Assembly (NCBI GenBank): GCA_944388995.1
Contig: CALXKN010000003.1
Span: forward strand, 81,843 to 145,842
Length of the DNA: 64,000 bases
Direction: 5' to 3'
From: an uncultured Spirochaetota bacterium
Lineage (GTDB): Bacteria > Spirochaetota > Spirochaetia > JAFGXN01
A program made the position numbers and the translations under genes. Under the pieces are notes generated by a model. The model did no database searches, was not told the DNA's origin, and saw only the letters and a list, made by a program, of their open reading frames with translations. This document shows positions 18,401-25,968 of the stretch, in pieces (the stretch's first letter is position 1; every line of letters begins with the position of its first letter).

Positions 18401-18557
18401 GAGCGGTCCTTCCGAAATAAGAGCAGCTGTCGAGGCGTTTGAAGATCGAATTGCGGAAGAGACGCTGTCGGTTGCACTGTTTTTCGAAGAGCGCTTACAG
18501 GGGACCTCGGTGAAAATCGGAGACTCTGATTGTGTTTTGAGGTTGGAAAAGGTTTAA
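15417..18557 (+). CDS. ileS: Isoleucyl-tRNA synthetase
   Basis: 1046 residues, the length of the long (eukaryote/archaea-like) IleRS type. HYGH at 55-58 and KMSKR at 599-603 are the class I signatures. The large CP1 insertion between them (about 190-410) is the editing domain that clears Val-tRNA-Ile. A C-terminal anticodon-binding helical region and additional domain follow. KMSKRKKN is typical of the type associated with natural mupirocin resistance, but resistance is inference. The start is TTG at 15417, supported by a strong GGGGAGG a few bases upstream. A lipoprotein gene follows 6 bases after the stop. Confidence 0.95.
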   Translation: MYQPVDPKVSFPKMEEAVLKFWEENSIFEASLKNRADAEKFIFYDGPPFATGKPHYGHLLAGTIKDVVPRFQTMRGKYVERVFGWDCHGLPIEALAQEALNLKGTAAVFEAGVDRFNDQCRSMVSTYVDEWEKTVTRMGRWVDFKNGYKTMDKDFMESVWWVFKQLYDQGRIYKSYRIMPYSWKLTTPLSNFEAGSNYKMVQDPSVTVKVRILDAVPGLNASTPVYALLWTTTPWTLPSNLALCVGPEIDYVAAEDTESGEIYLMAKARLNAYYRSESEYRIAAEYKGGDLTGLHYEPLFPYFADTPNAFVILQDGYVSTEDGTGIVHIAPAYGEDDFRVCKAAGIGIVDPLDDSCRFTDRVPEYSGQFCKDADSAIIRRLKDERKLIRRETVTHSYPFCDRTDTPLIYRAIEAWYVRIEDVRDRFCACNDTVKWIPEYVGAKRFGNWLKEAKDWNISRNRFWGSCIPIWINEADSEDRICIGSVAELENLSGQKVEDLHKHVIDRIVIQKDGKTYRRTPEVLDCWFESGSMPYAQHHYPFEKKGREAEFFPADFIAEGLDQTRGWFYTLMVLGTLLFNQSPYRNVVVNGLILAEDGMKMSKRKKNYPDPSEIIDGYGADALRFYLMSSPVVRAENLKFSKDGVCEVLRNVILPLWNAYSFFVTYANIDSAEAKLIEESPRNPLDRWILSEAERMNASVIDNMEKYELSKACEPILKFLDLLNNWYIRRSRRRFWKSENDRDKEQAYDTLYTVLMKLIKTAAPFIPFVTEAIYRNLRTDSMPESVHLCDYPEPDKNRRDPALEQKMEVTRHAVVMGRALRAAHSLKTRLPLKEMHIVTRDREERNILRQMEDFIKEELNVKSIVFKDNEDALVEYSAKADFKKLGSRLGKSMKAAADQISRLTGSEIQSLIDGAVLSIDVDGFGPLDLNLDSIIVQRREKDNLKILNEDSLTVAFDTQITEDLKNEGLARDFIRAVQNLRKESGFEVSDRIRTGWSGPSEIRAAVEAFEDRIAEETLSVALFFEERLQGTSVKIGDSDCVLRLEKV

Positions 18558-18563
18558 CCGCGA

Positions 18564-19412
18564 ATGAAAAGACGTTTGGTCGGTTTATTGCTGATTTTTC
18601 TCTTTGCCGGATGCGCTACGGTGCCTCCCGGCAGTGAAAACGAGCTGATCGAGTACATTCCGGCCGACGCCCACATCTTGTTTTCCTTCAAAGCGAAGAA
18701 TAACCGGCCTCTGATTAAACAGGTTATCGAGCAGATTAATTTGACCGACAAACGGATTTCCCTGCTGGTCGGTATGGTGGAACACGTTCTTCTCGGAGTT
18801 TCCGACAGCGGCGGCGGCATGACGGGCGTCACGATTGCCCTGTCGGGCGCCTTTCCCGCGTCGATTCTCCAAAAAAGCCTGTCGAAACAAAAGCAGCTGA
18901 CACAAGTCGAAGAGGGACATTTTACCGCAAACGACGGGGCCGTTTCTCTGCGGATCGTCAAACCGTATCTGCTGGTGGCAACGATTTCCGGTCAGTCCGG
19001 GCGGCCGACCGGGATTACGCTTGATTCCGCCGCGTTGAATGACGATTTTTTTGCGCTGATTTCCGATTTCAATAAAATCGCCGGTTTGGGCGCTTCGTCG
19101 GGAAACGCGATGAAGCTGCCGATTCAGTCTCTGACGCTGAGCGGCAATAAAATCGAAGAGGATCTCTACGGAATTCAGTGCTCCATCGATTTTTCCGATC
19201 CCCGTTCCGCCCGTCTTTTCCGCGGTCTGCTGAAAGGCGTTGTCTCCAATTATTTGATTTCGTATGCGGGGGACGCTGGACGGACGGCTTCCCGGGAAAT
19301 GAAATTCACCAATACCGAAAATAAAGTGCAGATTTCATCGCTCAATCTGACTTCCGGTACGCTGTCAACGGTTTTGATTTCGATTATTGTTCAGTTTAAA
19401 GGCCAAATGTAG
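18564..19412 (+). CDS. Lipoprotein of unknown function, possible TP0453-type outer-membrane lipoprotein
   Basis: 282 residues with a lipoprotein signal peptide: basic start, hydrophobic core and the lipobox LFAGC, giving Cys17 as lipidated residue. The mature part has no further membrane segment but several amphipathic stretches (for example around residues 45-75). It follows ileS by 6 bases. As I recall, T. pallidum has the membrane-inserting lipoprotein TP0453 (about 287 residues) directly after ileS (TP0452), so this is a positional candidate ortholog. Sequence homology could not be tested here, and the function remains open. Confidence 0.65.
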   Translation: MKRRLVGLLLIFLFAGCATVPPGSENELIEYIPADAHILFSFKAKNNRPLIKQVIEQINLTDKRISLLVGMVEHVLLGVSDSGGGMTGVTIALSGAFPASILQKSLSKQKQLTQVEEGHFTANDGAVSLRIVKPYLLVATISGQSGRPTGITLDSAALNDDFFALISDFNKIAGLGASSGNAMKLPIQSLTLSGNKIEEDLYGIQCSIDFSDPRSARLFRGLLKGVVSNYLISYAGDAGRTASREMKFTNTENKVQISSLNLTSGTLSTVLISIIVQFKGQM

Positions 19413-19419
19413 CGCCGCG

Positions 19420-19448
19420 TTGCTTTTTCTTGTGTTTTATGCTAAGAA
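19420..19448 (+). promoter_or_regulatory. Possible hisHF promoter
   Basis: TTGCTT (19420-19425), 17-base spacer, TAAGAA (19443-19448), ending 15 bases before the hisH ATG. The match to consensus is moderate. Confidence 0.35.
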
Positions 19449-19463
19449 AAGACGGAGGCTTTC

Positions 19464-20069
19464 ATGCTTGTCGGAATTGTGGATTACCGCGCCGGAAATT
19501 TAACCAGCGTCTGTTCGGCGCTTTCGTATCTCCGTGTCGGTTTTGTCGCGGAACGCTCGCCGGAGTTGCTGCGGAAGTGCGATAAACTGATCTTCCCTGG
19601 CGTCGGAGAGGCTGCCGACGCAATGAAGACGCTCCGCTCCCTCGGATGGGATGATTTTCTGAAAGAGCGGCTCCGAAGCGGCGTGCCGATGTTGGGAATT
19701 TGTTTGGGTCATCAAATCATCTTTGAAAAGAGCGAAGAGGGAAATACCGACTGTCTCGGTCTGATTCCCGGAGAAGTGCGCCGTTTTGCTGCCCGCCGCG
19801 GGCTGAAAGTGCCGCAAATCGGATGGAACACTGTCGAACGCGACAGGGAATCGCCTCTGTTTGCCGGCATACCGCAGGACGCCGGTTTTTATTTTGTTCA
19901 CTCGTACTATGCGGCGCCGTCGGATCAAAACGTTGTCATCGGAACGACCGATTACGGAGTCCGGTTCGCGTCGGCGGTCAATTCCGGTCCGCTTTTTTCG
20001 GTTCAGTTTCATCCGGAAAAATCAGGACGTTTCGGTCTGCGCGTTCTTGAAAATTTCTTGAAATTGTAG
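19464..20069 (+). CDS. hisH: Imidazole glycerol phosphate synthase, glutamine amidotransferase subunit
   Basis: 201 residues. HisH hydrolyses glutamine and channels the ammonia to HisF, which makes imidazole glycerol phosphate and AICAR in histidine synthesis. The class I amidotransferase nucleophile is Cys80 in GICLGHQ; His183 and Glu185 in FHPEKSG complete the triad. The ATG follows GGAGG, and hisF starts 9 bases after the stop, matching their obligate heterodimer. No other his gene is adjacent; hisC and hisD lie about 40 kb away. Confidence 0.96.
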   Translation: MLVGIVDYRAGNLTSVCSALSYLRVGFVAERSPELLRKCDKLIFPGVGEAADAMKTLRSLGWDDFLKERLRSGVPMLGICLGHQIIFEKSEEGNTDCLGLIPGEVRRFAARRGLKVPQIGWNTVERDRESPLFAGIPQDAGFYFVHSYYAAPSDQNVVIGTTDYGVRFASAVNSGPLFSVQFHPEKSGRFGLRVLENFLKL

Positions 20070-20078
20070 GAGGCCGTT

Positions 20079-20849
20079 GTGTTTCAAAAACGGATTGTGG
20101 TTTGTCTCGATGTGAGGGACGGAAAAACGACAAAGGGAATCCGCTTCAGGGAGAATAAAGATATCGGCGATCCGGTGGAAATGGCCGAAGAGTATTACCG
20201 GCAGGGCGCTGACGAATTGGTTTTTTATGATATCACCGCGTCGGCGGAAAAACGTTCGATTATGATTGATGTCGTCAGAAAAACGGCGCAAAAAATCTTT
20301 ATTCCGTTTTGTGTCGGCGGCGGGCTCGCTTCTTTGGACGATATTTGCCGCGTTATCGACGCCGGGGCCGAAAAAGTCAGTCTGAATTCGCAGGCCGTTA
20401 AAAATCCGAAGCTGATAGAAGAAGGCGCTGCGCGCTTCGGTCGTCAGTGCATGGTTTTGGGTGTCGATGCGCTGAAAGACGGGCGGATGCCCAGCGGGTA
20501 CCGCGTTGTCATCAACGGCGGGCGCACGCAAACCGATAAAGACGTTTTGGAGTGGGTCAGGGAAGCGGAAGAGCGCGGCGCAGGAGAGGTGGTTCTGAAC
20601 TCCATCGACGCCGACGGAACCCGCGACGGATACGAAATTCAGCTGACGAAAACGGTTTCGCAGAACGTCTCCGTTCCCGTCGTCGCTTCGGGAGGCGCCG
20701 GCGTTCCGGGGCACTTAACCGAAGTTCTGACGGAGGGAAAGGCCGACGCCGCCTTGATCGCGTCAATGGTTCATTACGGCGCCTACACGACGGCTCAAAT
20801 CAAGGCGGAACTGGCGGCTGCCGGCGTTCCCGTGCGGCTGCGCTGGTAA
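20079..20849 (+). CDS. hisF: Imidazole glycerol phosphate synthase, cyclase subunit
   Basis: 256 residues forming a (beta/alpha)8 barrel. The two catalytic aspartates are recognisable as Asp11 (VVCLDV) and Asp130 (LGVDAL), at the same numbers as in characterised HisF. The phosphate-binding CVGGG and VASGGAG loops are intact. The start is GTG at 20079 behind TAGGAGG. It forms an operon with hisH and ends 6 bases from the convergent GGDEF-like gene. Confidence 0.96.
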   Translation: MFQKRIVVCLDVRDGKTTKGIRFRENKDIGDPVEMAEEYYRQGADELVFYDITASAEKRSIMIDVVRKTAQKIFIPFCVGGGLASLDDICRVIDAGAEKVSLNSQAVKNPKLIEEGAARFGRQCMVLGVDALKDGRMPSGYRVVINGGRTQTDKDVLEWVREAEERGAGEVVLNSIDADGTRDGYEIQLTKTVSQNVSVPVVASGGAGVPGHLTEVLTEGKADAALIASMVHYGAYTTAQIKAELAAAGVPVRLRW

Positions 20850-20855
20850 ACGCCG

Positions 20856-22058
20856 TCAGTCGATTTTATTGTAACGGTTGTATTTTTCGGCGTCGGCATT
20901 GAAGCAGACGACGGTATTGTCGTTATCCAGCTGAGACTTGATCAGCGCGCGGTCGGCTTCATTGATCATCTCTTCGTAACGCATTTTCCGTCCGTTCAGG
21001 GCGGTTATTCCGGCATTCCACACGTAGTCGCCTTCGTTTTCCCCGGATTCGCGGAAATCCTGGATCAGCTTGATGCCGTCGGTCAGTGTGTAACGCGGAA
21101 AAACGGCAACCGTCTTTTTGCGTTCGGTTTTAAACACCCCTCCGTGCTCCGATAAATACGTTTCCCACCGCGCCTGAAACTCTTCATCCTTTTCGCCTCC
21201 GCCTGCGGATTTGAATCCGGTCGCCATCACGACGCAGTTTTCTTTGTTTTCGGCGGCGCGGCAAATGATCTCGTCGGCCGAGACTTCAAATGAAGCGTCT
21301 TTGAAATCCAGATCAATGATTTCGTCTCTCTCTTCGGCTTCCTGCTCAGTGCTTTCGTCTTCCGAAGCTTCTCCGTCTTCTTCGCTGCCTTCACCGTCCG
21401 GCAAATCGCTCCAAACGAAAGGTTCGTCCTCGTTTTCTTCCGCAGTTTCGCCGCAACCGCCGTCTCCGCCGTCCGCGGCGCTTTCCGGAACGGCTTCCGG
21501 ATGTCTGCTGATTTCAATTTCGTCAAAAAGAGGACCGGCCGGCGATTTTTTCCGTTTCAGGGCGATGACGGTCAGCGAGGTCAGAACAACCGCCAGCAGC
21601 AAAAACAGAATCAGCGTTTGAAAAAAAAACGCGCTGATATCGGCTTCCGAAAGAATACGGAAGGCGACGGTCAAAGAATAGCGTTCGGCGTCTTCGAGAT
21701 CGTAATTGCGCGAGGTTTTCGCCAGCAGCAGGTTTTTGTTTTCGGAGTAAACCGCTTCGCCGGAAGGCGTCGATTTGACGGCTGAGTAAATTTTTTCTCC
21801 GTTCTTGAATACGGCAATGGAAGCGATATCCGTATCGGTACGGGCTTTTTCTCTCAGAAGCGATTTTAACTCTTCGGAAACAGCGTCGTTGATTTTCAGT
21901 TGATTCATAAAGACGGAATCAAGTTGTTCGAATTTAAGGGCGATATCATCTTTGCAACGAAACGCTTCGGAAGTCAGTTGAAAACCTCCGACAACAAAAA
22001 ACAAAACGCAACATACGGCAGCCGCAACGGAAATGCCTTTGAAAAATTTTCGAGACAT
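20856..22058 (-). CDS. Membrane sensor protein with degenerate GGDEF-like domain
   Basis: 400 residues. A first membrane segment (about 8-28), a periplasmic stretch of roughly 100 residues and a second membrane segment (about 135-158) frame a small sensor domain. A very acidic, disordered linker (about 185-260) leads to a C-terminal domain (about 265-400) that follows the GGDEF fold. The late helix EEMINEADRALIKSQ and the strand WNAGITAL look like the end of diguanylate cyclases, but the active GG(D/E)EF loop is replaced by ERKKTVAVFP. It is thus probably not a cyclase and may bind nucleotide or act as a signalling scaffold. The start at 22058 follows AGAGG. Confidence 0.65.
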   Translation of the reverse strand: MSRKFFKGISVAAAVCCVLFFVVGGFQLTSEAFRCKDDIALKFEQLDSVFMNQLKINDAVSEELKSLLREKARTDTDIASIAVFKNGEKIYSAVKSTPSGEAVYSENKNLLLAKTSRNYDLEDAERYSLTVAFRILSEADISAFFFQTLILFLLLAVVLTSLTVIALKRKKSPAGPLFDEIEISRHPEAVPESAADGGDGGCGETAEENEDEPFVWSDLPDGEGSEEDGEASEDESTEQEAEERDEIIDLDFKDASFEVSADEIICRAAENKENCVVMATGFKSAGGGEKDEEFQARWETYLSEHGGVFKTERKKTVAVFPRYTLTDGIKLIQDFRESGENEGDYVWNAGITALNGRKMRYEEMINEADRALIKSQLDNDNTVVCFNADAEKYNRYNKID

Positions 22059-22136
22059 GGTAACCTCTGACTAAAAAGTTTTCTTATTTTTATATCGACC
22101 TTTTTCCGCTCCCTGTTAATTTTTTTTGGGAAAGAC

Positions 22137-22165
22137 TTGACAGATTTTGCCGATTTATGTATCAT
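22137..22165 (+). promoter_or_regulatory. tRNA-Asn promoter
   Basis: TTGACA (22137-22142), 17-base spacer, TATCAT (22160-22165), 10 bases before the mature 5' end of the tRNA. Near-consensus sigma-70 promoter. Confidence 0.8.
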
Positions 22166-22175
22166 AAAAAAGTAA

Positions 22176-22248
22176 TCCCTTGTAGCTCAGTCGGTAGAGC
22201 AAATGGCTGTTAACCATTGGGTCGGCGGTTCAAGTCCGTCCGGGGGAG
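22176..22248 (+). tRNA. tRNA-Asn (anticodon GTT)
   Basis: 73 bases folding as a cloverleaf. The acceptor TCCCTTG (22176-22182) pairs with CGGGGGA (22241-22247) using two G-U pairs. The D stem is GCTC/GAGC, the anticodon stem AATGG/CCATT with loop CTGTTAA (anticodon 22209-22211), and the T stem GGCGG/CCGTC with loop TTCAAGT. G22248 is the discriminator base, as expected for Asn. CCA is not encoded. Confidence 0.95.
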
Positions 22249-22250
22249 GA

Positions 22251-22281
22251 GGGTTGTTCCGGTAGCGGGACAACCTTTTTT
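22251..22281 (+). terminator. Intrinsic terminator after tRNA-Asn
   Basis: A 9-base stem GGTTGTTCC (22252-22260) pairs with GGGACAACC (22267-22275), one T-G pair included, around a 6-base loop, and is followed by TTTTTT (22276-22281). Confidence 0.85.
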
Positions 22282-22308
22282 GTTTCTGTCCGGTAAGGGG
22301 AGGTTGTT

Positions 22309-23169
22309 GTGAAAAAAGTTTTGGTTTTTGGCGTTGCGATCCTTTTGGGTTTTTCTTCCTGTTTAACGGCTGCACGGCGCGATTATGATCGTTTTGTCGA
22401 AGCATTGCCGGAGGTCTCGGGAACGGTTTTTCAGAATGTTCATTACAGCGACAAAGGAAAACAGTGCGTGCTTGACATTTTTTGGCCGGAGGGAGAACCG
22501 TCGGAGTGGGAAAGCGATCCCGCCCCCGTTTATGTCTTTGTTCACGGCGGGGCATGGCTTATGGGATCGAAAGAATTTATCCGGATGTATGATGAAACCG
22601 TCGTCAAACCGTTGCGCAGTCAAGGGGTTATTGTGGTGTCGGTCGGCTACCGGTTTTTCGGGCAGACGTCGTTTAAAAATATTTCGAAAGACGTTCATGA
22701 CGCTATGGAATTTTTACGTGCCAACCAAAAACTGTACCGCCTCGACATGAGCCGTGTTGTGATTCACGGACAGTCAGCCGGAGCGCATTTGGCAATGTTG
22801 GAAGCGTTTCGCCACCCTGAAGGCATTCAATTAATCGTCAACGAATACGGTCCTGCTGATTTGATTACCATGCAAAAAGATCAGCCGGCTGTCGGAATCG
22901 TTTCCCGTAAAATCCGCCGCGCGGAATCTCCCGTCGAATGGGTTCGGTCGGGGCTTCCCCGTATGGTGATTTATCACGGCGATGCGGATGAACTGGTTCC
23001 GCTTTCTCAAACCGAAGAATTGATTGCCGAGTTGGAAGCGGCAGAAGTTCCTGTTGAATTAAATGTTATTGAAGGCGCCGACCACGGATTTATGAATCAG
23101 ACGCAAGAGGTGCGCGATGAAATTGCCGGGCGTATTTGTAACGAAATTACAGCGGCTCTCGGTATTTGA
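22309..23169 (+). CDS. Lipoprotein alpha/beta-hydrolase (carboxylesterase-like)
   Basis: 286 residues. The lipoprotein signal ends in the lipobox GFSSC (Cys19), so the enzyme is probably anchored in the periplasm or on the surface. The fold is that of hormone-sensitive-lipase / BD-FAE type esterases: oxyanion motif HGGAW, nucleophile elbow GQSAG with Ser156, an acid in HGDADE (Asp225 or Asp227) and His259 in GADHGF. Similar enzymes remove acetyl or feruloyl groups from plant polysaccharides, but the substrate here is unknown. The start is GTG behind GGGGAGG. The gene begins only 28 bases after the tRNA terminator and no separate promoter is evident. Confidence 0.82.
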   Translation: MKKVLVFGVAILLGFSSCLTAARRDYDRFVEALPEVSGTVFQNVHYSDKGKQCVLDIFWPEGEPSEWESDPAPVYVFVHGGAWLMGSKEFIRMYDETVVKPLRSQGVIVVSVGYRFFGQTSFKNISKDVHDAMEFLRANQKLYRLDMSRVVIHGQSAGAHLAMLEAFRHPEGIQLIVNEYGPADLITMQKDQPAVGIVSRKIRRAESPVEWVRSGLPRMVIYHGDADELVPLSQTEELIAELEAAEVPVELNVIEGADHGFMNQTQEVRDEIAGRICNEITAALGI

Positions 23170-23175
23170 ATCTGC

Positions 23176-23205
23176 TTGACAAATCAAATGAAGAAAAAGT
23201 AAAGA
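23176..23205 (+). promoter_or_regulatory. Promoter of the flgF-flgG-flgJ operon
   Basis: TTGACA (23176-23181), 18-base spacer, TAAAGA (23200-23205), 38 bases before the flgF ATG. It looks like a housekeeping sigma-70 promoter and not a sigma-28 flagellar one. Confidence 0.6.
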
Positions 23206-23243
23206 ATTTTTTCGTTGCGCCGATATAAAAACAGAGGTTTACG

Positions 23244-24092
23244 ATGTTACGAGGAATTTATACCGGCGCCAGCGGCATGATTGTTCAAATGCATAAAATG
23301 GACGCCGTTGCCAACAACATGGCCAACGTCGATTTGATCGGTTACAAACGGGATTATACGGCAAACAAAGCCTTTCCCGAACTGATGATGCGCCGGCTGA
23401 ATACTGACATTGTCGAACGGTTTCCCGTCGGTTCGATTGACAAAGCTCCGTATTTGGGAAAATTGGGAACCGGCGTCGAATTAAATGAAGTTTATACCGA
23501 TTTTCAACAAGGTTCGTTGAGGGAAACGGAGAATCCGTTTGATGTGGCGCTCAGCGGTACCGGCTTTTTCTGCGTGCAGACGCCTCAAGGCGAGCGTTAT
23601 ACCAGAAACGGCAGCTTTACTCTTGACGATAACGGTCTTCTTGTCAATAAAGACGGTCTTCCTGTTATGGGCGAAAACGGTTACATCTACCTCAAACTCA
23701 ATAATTTCCGCATCGATGCCGACGGGACGATTTATCACAATCCCCGTTATGCCGACGATCCCAATCGGTTGGTGACAATGAGAGAAAACGATTGGGAAGA
23801 GGAAGAAGTTGTCGATCGGCTCCGCGTTGTTGATTTTGAAGAACCTCGGTACCTCCGCAAACAGGGAAATTCGCTGTGGATTGATACCGAATACTCCGGT
23901 GCGGCGCAGACGGTGGAATTGGGAGTTGAGAGAAAGGTTCATTCCGGTTTTTTGGAAACATCCAATGTCAATTCGGTTGAAGAGATGGTAAAAATGATCG
24001 AATTGAACCGCGCTTATGAGGCTAATCAAAAATCGCTGCAGGCGCACGACTCTTTAGCCGATAAAATGATTAACGACGTGATGCGTCGATAG
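23244..24092 (+). CDS. flgF: Flagellar proximal rod protein FlgF
   Basis: 282 residues. The N-terminus has the rod/hook signature (GIYTGASGM then ANNMANV and GYKRD) that forms the coiled coil of axial proteins. The C-terminus has the matching helix NRAYEANQKSLQAHD. The middle DNPFDVAL-type segment and GTGFFCV are typical of FlgF/FlgG. It is called FlgF and not FlgG because it is first and more diverged than the next gene. The rod passes through the periplasmic motor of spirochaetes; no signal peptide is expected, as export is by the flagellar type III system. Confidence 0.93.
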   Translation: MLRGIYTGASGMIVQMHKMDAVANNMANVDLIGYKRDYTANKAFPELMMRRLNTDIVERFPVGSIDKAPYLGKLGTGVELNEVYTDFQQGSLRETENPFDVALSGTGFFCVQTPQGERYTRNGSFTLDDNGLLVNKDGLPVMGENGYIYLKLNNFRIDADGTIYHNPRYADDPNRLVTMRENDWEEEEVVDRLRVVDFEEPRYLRKQGNSLWIDTEYSGAAQTVELGVERKVHSGFLETSNVNSVEEMVKMIELNRAYEANQKSLQAHDSLADKMINDVMRR

Positions 24093-24104
24093 GAGTGATG
24101 CGTT

Positions 24105-24899
24105 ATGATGAGAGCGTTGTGGACTTCAGCAAGCGGAATGACCGCTCAGCAGTACAATGTAGATACCATTTCCAATAACTTATCAAACGTCAATACGACC
24201 GGCTATAAAAAAATGAGGGCCGAGTTTGAAGATTTGATTTATCAAACACAGCGGACGGCGGGAACGCCGGCGACGGAACTGACAGTGGTTCCGCTTCCGA
24301 TGCAGGTTGGACACGGAACAAAAGTTTCGGCAACACAGCGGCTGTTTGAGCAGGGGAGTCTGCGGGAAACCGGCGTTTTCTCCGATATGGCGATTGACGG
24401 CGAGGGCTTTTTCCGCGTTCTGCAGCCGGACGGCACATTCGCCTATACCCGAAACGGTGAGTTTAAAGTCGATCGCGACCGGCAGTTGGTGACCAACAAA
24501 GGATTGTACGCGTTTCCGCAGGTCACTTTTCCGGAAAATTTCATTCCCGATTCGGTTGCTATCTCACCTCAAGGCGAAGTTTCGTGCAAAATTCCCGGTC
24601 AGGAAGAGGCGGCTGTTATCGGACAAATTCAGCTTTATCGCTTTGTTAATCCGGCCGGTTTGAATGCATTGGGTGACAATTTGTTCAAACAGTCGGCGGC
24701 ATCCGGTGAAGCGATCGCCGGATTACCCGGTTCGGAAGGAATGGGGCAGATTCACCATAAATTTATTGAAGCGAGCAATGTCTCTGTCGCAAACGAAATG
24801 GTCAATATGATTGTGGCGCAGCGTGCCTACGAATTAAATTCGAAGGCGATTCAAACCAGCGATGCAATGCTGGGGATTGCCAACAACTTAAGACGGTAG
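24105..24899 (+). CDS. flgG: Flagellar distal rod protein FlgG
   Basis: 264 residues, matching the usual FlgG length. The classic N-terminal signature (ASGMTAQQYNVDTISNNLSN split by NTTGYKK) and the C-terminal VNMIVAQRAYELNSKAIQTSD helix are both present, with IDGEGFF in between. It forms the distal rod that connects to the hook. It is 12 bases after flgF with an AGGAGTGATGCGTT ribosome region, in one operon with the rod-binding gene downstream. Confidence 0.96.
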   Translation: MMRALWTSASGMTAQQYNVDTISNNLSNVNTTGYKKMRAEFEDLIYQTQRTAGTPATELTVVPLPMQVGHGTKVSATQRLFEQGSLRETGVFSDMAIDGEGFFRVLQPDGTFAYTRNGEFKVDRDRQLVTNKGLYAFPQVTFPENFIPDSVAISPQGEVSCKIPGQEEAAVIGQIQLYRFVNPAGLNALGDNLFKQSAASGEAIAGLPGSEGMGQIHHKFIEASNVSVANEMVNMIVAQRAYELNSKAIQTSDAMLGIANNLRR

Positions 24900-24908
24900 G
24901 GGTAGGCG

Positions 24909-25220
24909 ATGATCGGTTCTGTTCAAAGTTATGGGCAGCAGATTTTGGCGGCAAACCGCCCGGAGCTTCAAAGTCCGGAACATTTTTCCGGTGATGAAAA
25001 ACGGTTGTATCGGGCGTGCGTCGAATTCGAGGCGATTTTTGTCAAACAAATGCTTGATTCCATGAGAAACACTGTTCCGAAGGGCGGACTTTTCGACGGC
25101 GGTATGAGCCGGGAAATTTTCGAGGATCGTCTTTACGGTTCTTACGCCGAAAAAATTTCAGAAACAGCCGGATTGGGATTGGCTCGGCAGATGTTCGAAC
25201 AAATCAAAGAGACACTGTAA
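24909..25220 (+). CDS. FlgJ-type rod-binding protein (no muramidase domain)
   Basis: 103 residues matching only the N-terminal rod-cap domain of FlgJ: the ACVEFEAIFVKQMLDSMR helix and the GLGLARQMFEQIK helix. The peptidoglycan-hydrolase half found in enterobacterial FlgJ is absent, as in other spirochaetes, so a separate enzyme must open the cell wall. It is the last gene of the flgF-flgG operon, 9 bases after flgG. Confidence 0.9.
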   Translation: MIGSVQSYGQQILAANRPELQSPEHFSGDEKRLYRACVEFEAIFVKQMLDSMRNTVPKGGLFDGGMSREIFEDRLYGSYAEKISETAGLGLARQMFEQIKETL

Positions 25221-25301
25221 ACGCATTCGCTCGTCTCTCTTCTCCATGTAGGTTTTTAACGCAATTTTTCCTCTTTTTTTTTCTTTAAAACTCATTTATG
25301 C

Positions 25302-25330
25302 TTGACTTGTTGTTTTCGTCGGTTCATAAT
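25302..25330 (+). promoter_or_regulatory. V-ATPase operon promoter
   Basis: TTGACT (25302-25307), exact 17-base spacer, CATAAT (25325-25330), 30 bases before the atpE ATG. It starts the seven-gene operon. The same TTGACT/CATAAT pair recurs at 32774-32801. Confidence 0.75.
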
Positions 25331-25360
25331 GAAATATGCTGTAAAGTGAGGTGTCAGTGA

Positions 25361-25957
25361 ATGGAATTGCAACTTGACGAATTGATTCAATCGATTAAAA
25401 AAGACGGGTTGGAAGCGGCCGAACAACAAAAAAAAGATATTATTGCTGAAGCCGAAAGCGAAGCCCGGCGCATTATTGAGCGGGCTCAAAAAGAAGCGGA
25501 TGAAAAAACAGCCGCGGCGGAAGCTAAAATTCGGAAATTTGAAGAGTCGGGGAAGGCTTCGCTGCAACAGGCCGGTCGCGATTTGATTTTGAATCTGAAA
25601 AAGAAAATCGAAGAAATTTTTTCGCGGATTTTGATTTCTGCCGTTGATGAAAATTTAACCGCCGAAACGGTCGGAGCGTTGATTCCTTCCGTTATTGCGG
25701 CTTCCGGCGAAAATCCGGATCGTTTGAAAGCCGTTGTTTCGGGAAAAGATGCGGAAGCTGTGACGGCGTTTTTGAAAAAATCGCTTGCCAAAGAGATTTC
25801 CGCAGGACTGGAAATTGCCGTTTCTCCCGGAAGTGCTGCCGGTTTTCGGGTTGAAATAAAAGACGGGTCTGCTTATTATGATTTCAGCGACGAAAAAATC
25901 GCTCAAATGCTTTCGGTTTATCTGAATCCGAAAATCGCAGAATTGCTTGATGCGTAA
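25361..25957 (+). CDS. atpE: V-type ATPase subunit E
   Basis: 198 residues. The first 100 form a long charged helix rich in Glu, Ala and Lys (peripheral stalk), and the second half is the globular head that binds the top of the A3B3 ring. Normal length for bacterial V/A-type E subunits. It is the first gene of the operon and follows its promoter by 30 bases. No partner stalk subunit G/H gene is adjacent, although E normally pairs with one. Confidence 0.9.
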   Translation: MELQLDELIQSIKKDGLEAAEQQKKDIIAEAESEARRIIERAQKEADEKTAAAEAKIRKFEESGKASLQQAGRDLILNLKKKIEEIFSRILISAVDENLTAETVGALIPSVIAASGENPDRLKAVVSGKDAEAVTAFLKKSLAKEISAGLEIAVSPGSAAGFRVEIKDGSAYYDFSDEKIAQMLSVYLNPKIAELLDA

Positions 25958-25968
25958 CGGAGTCGGTT

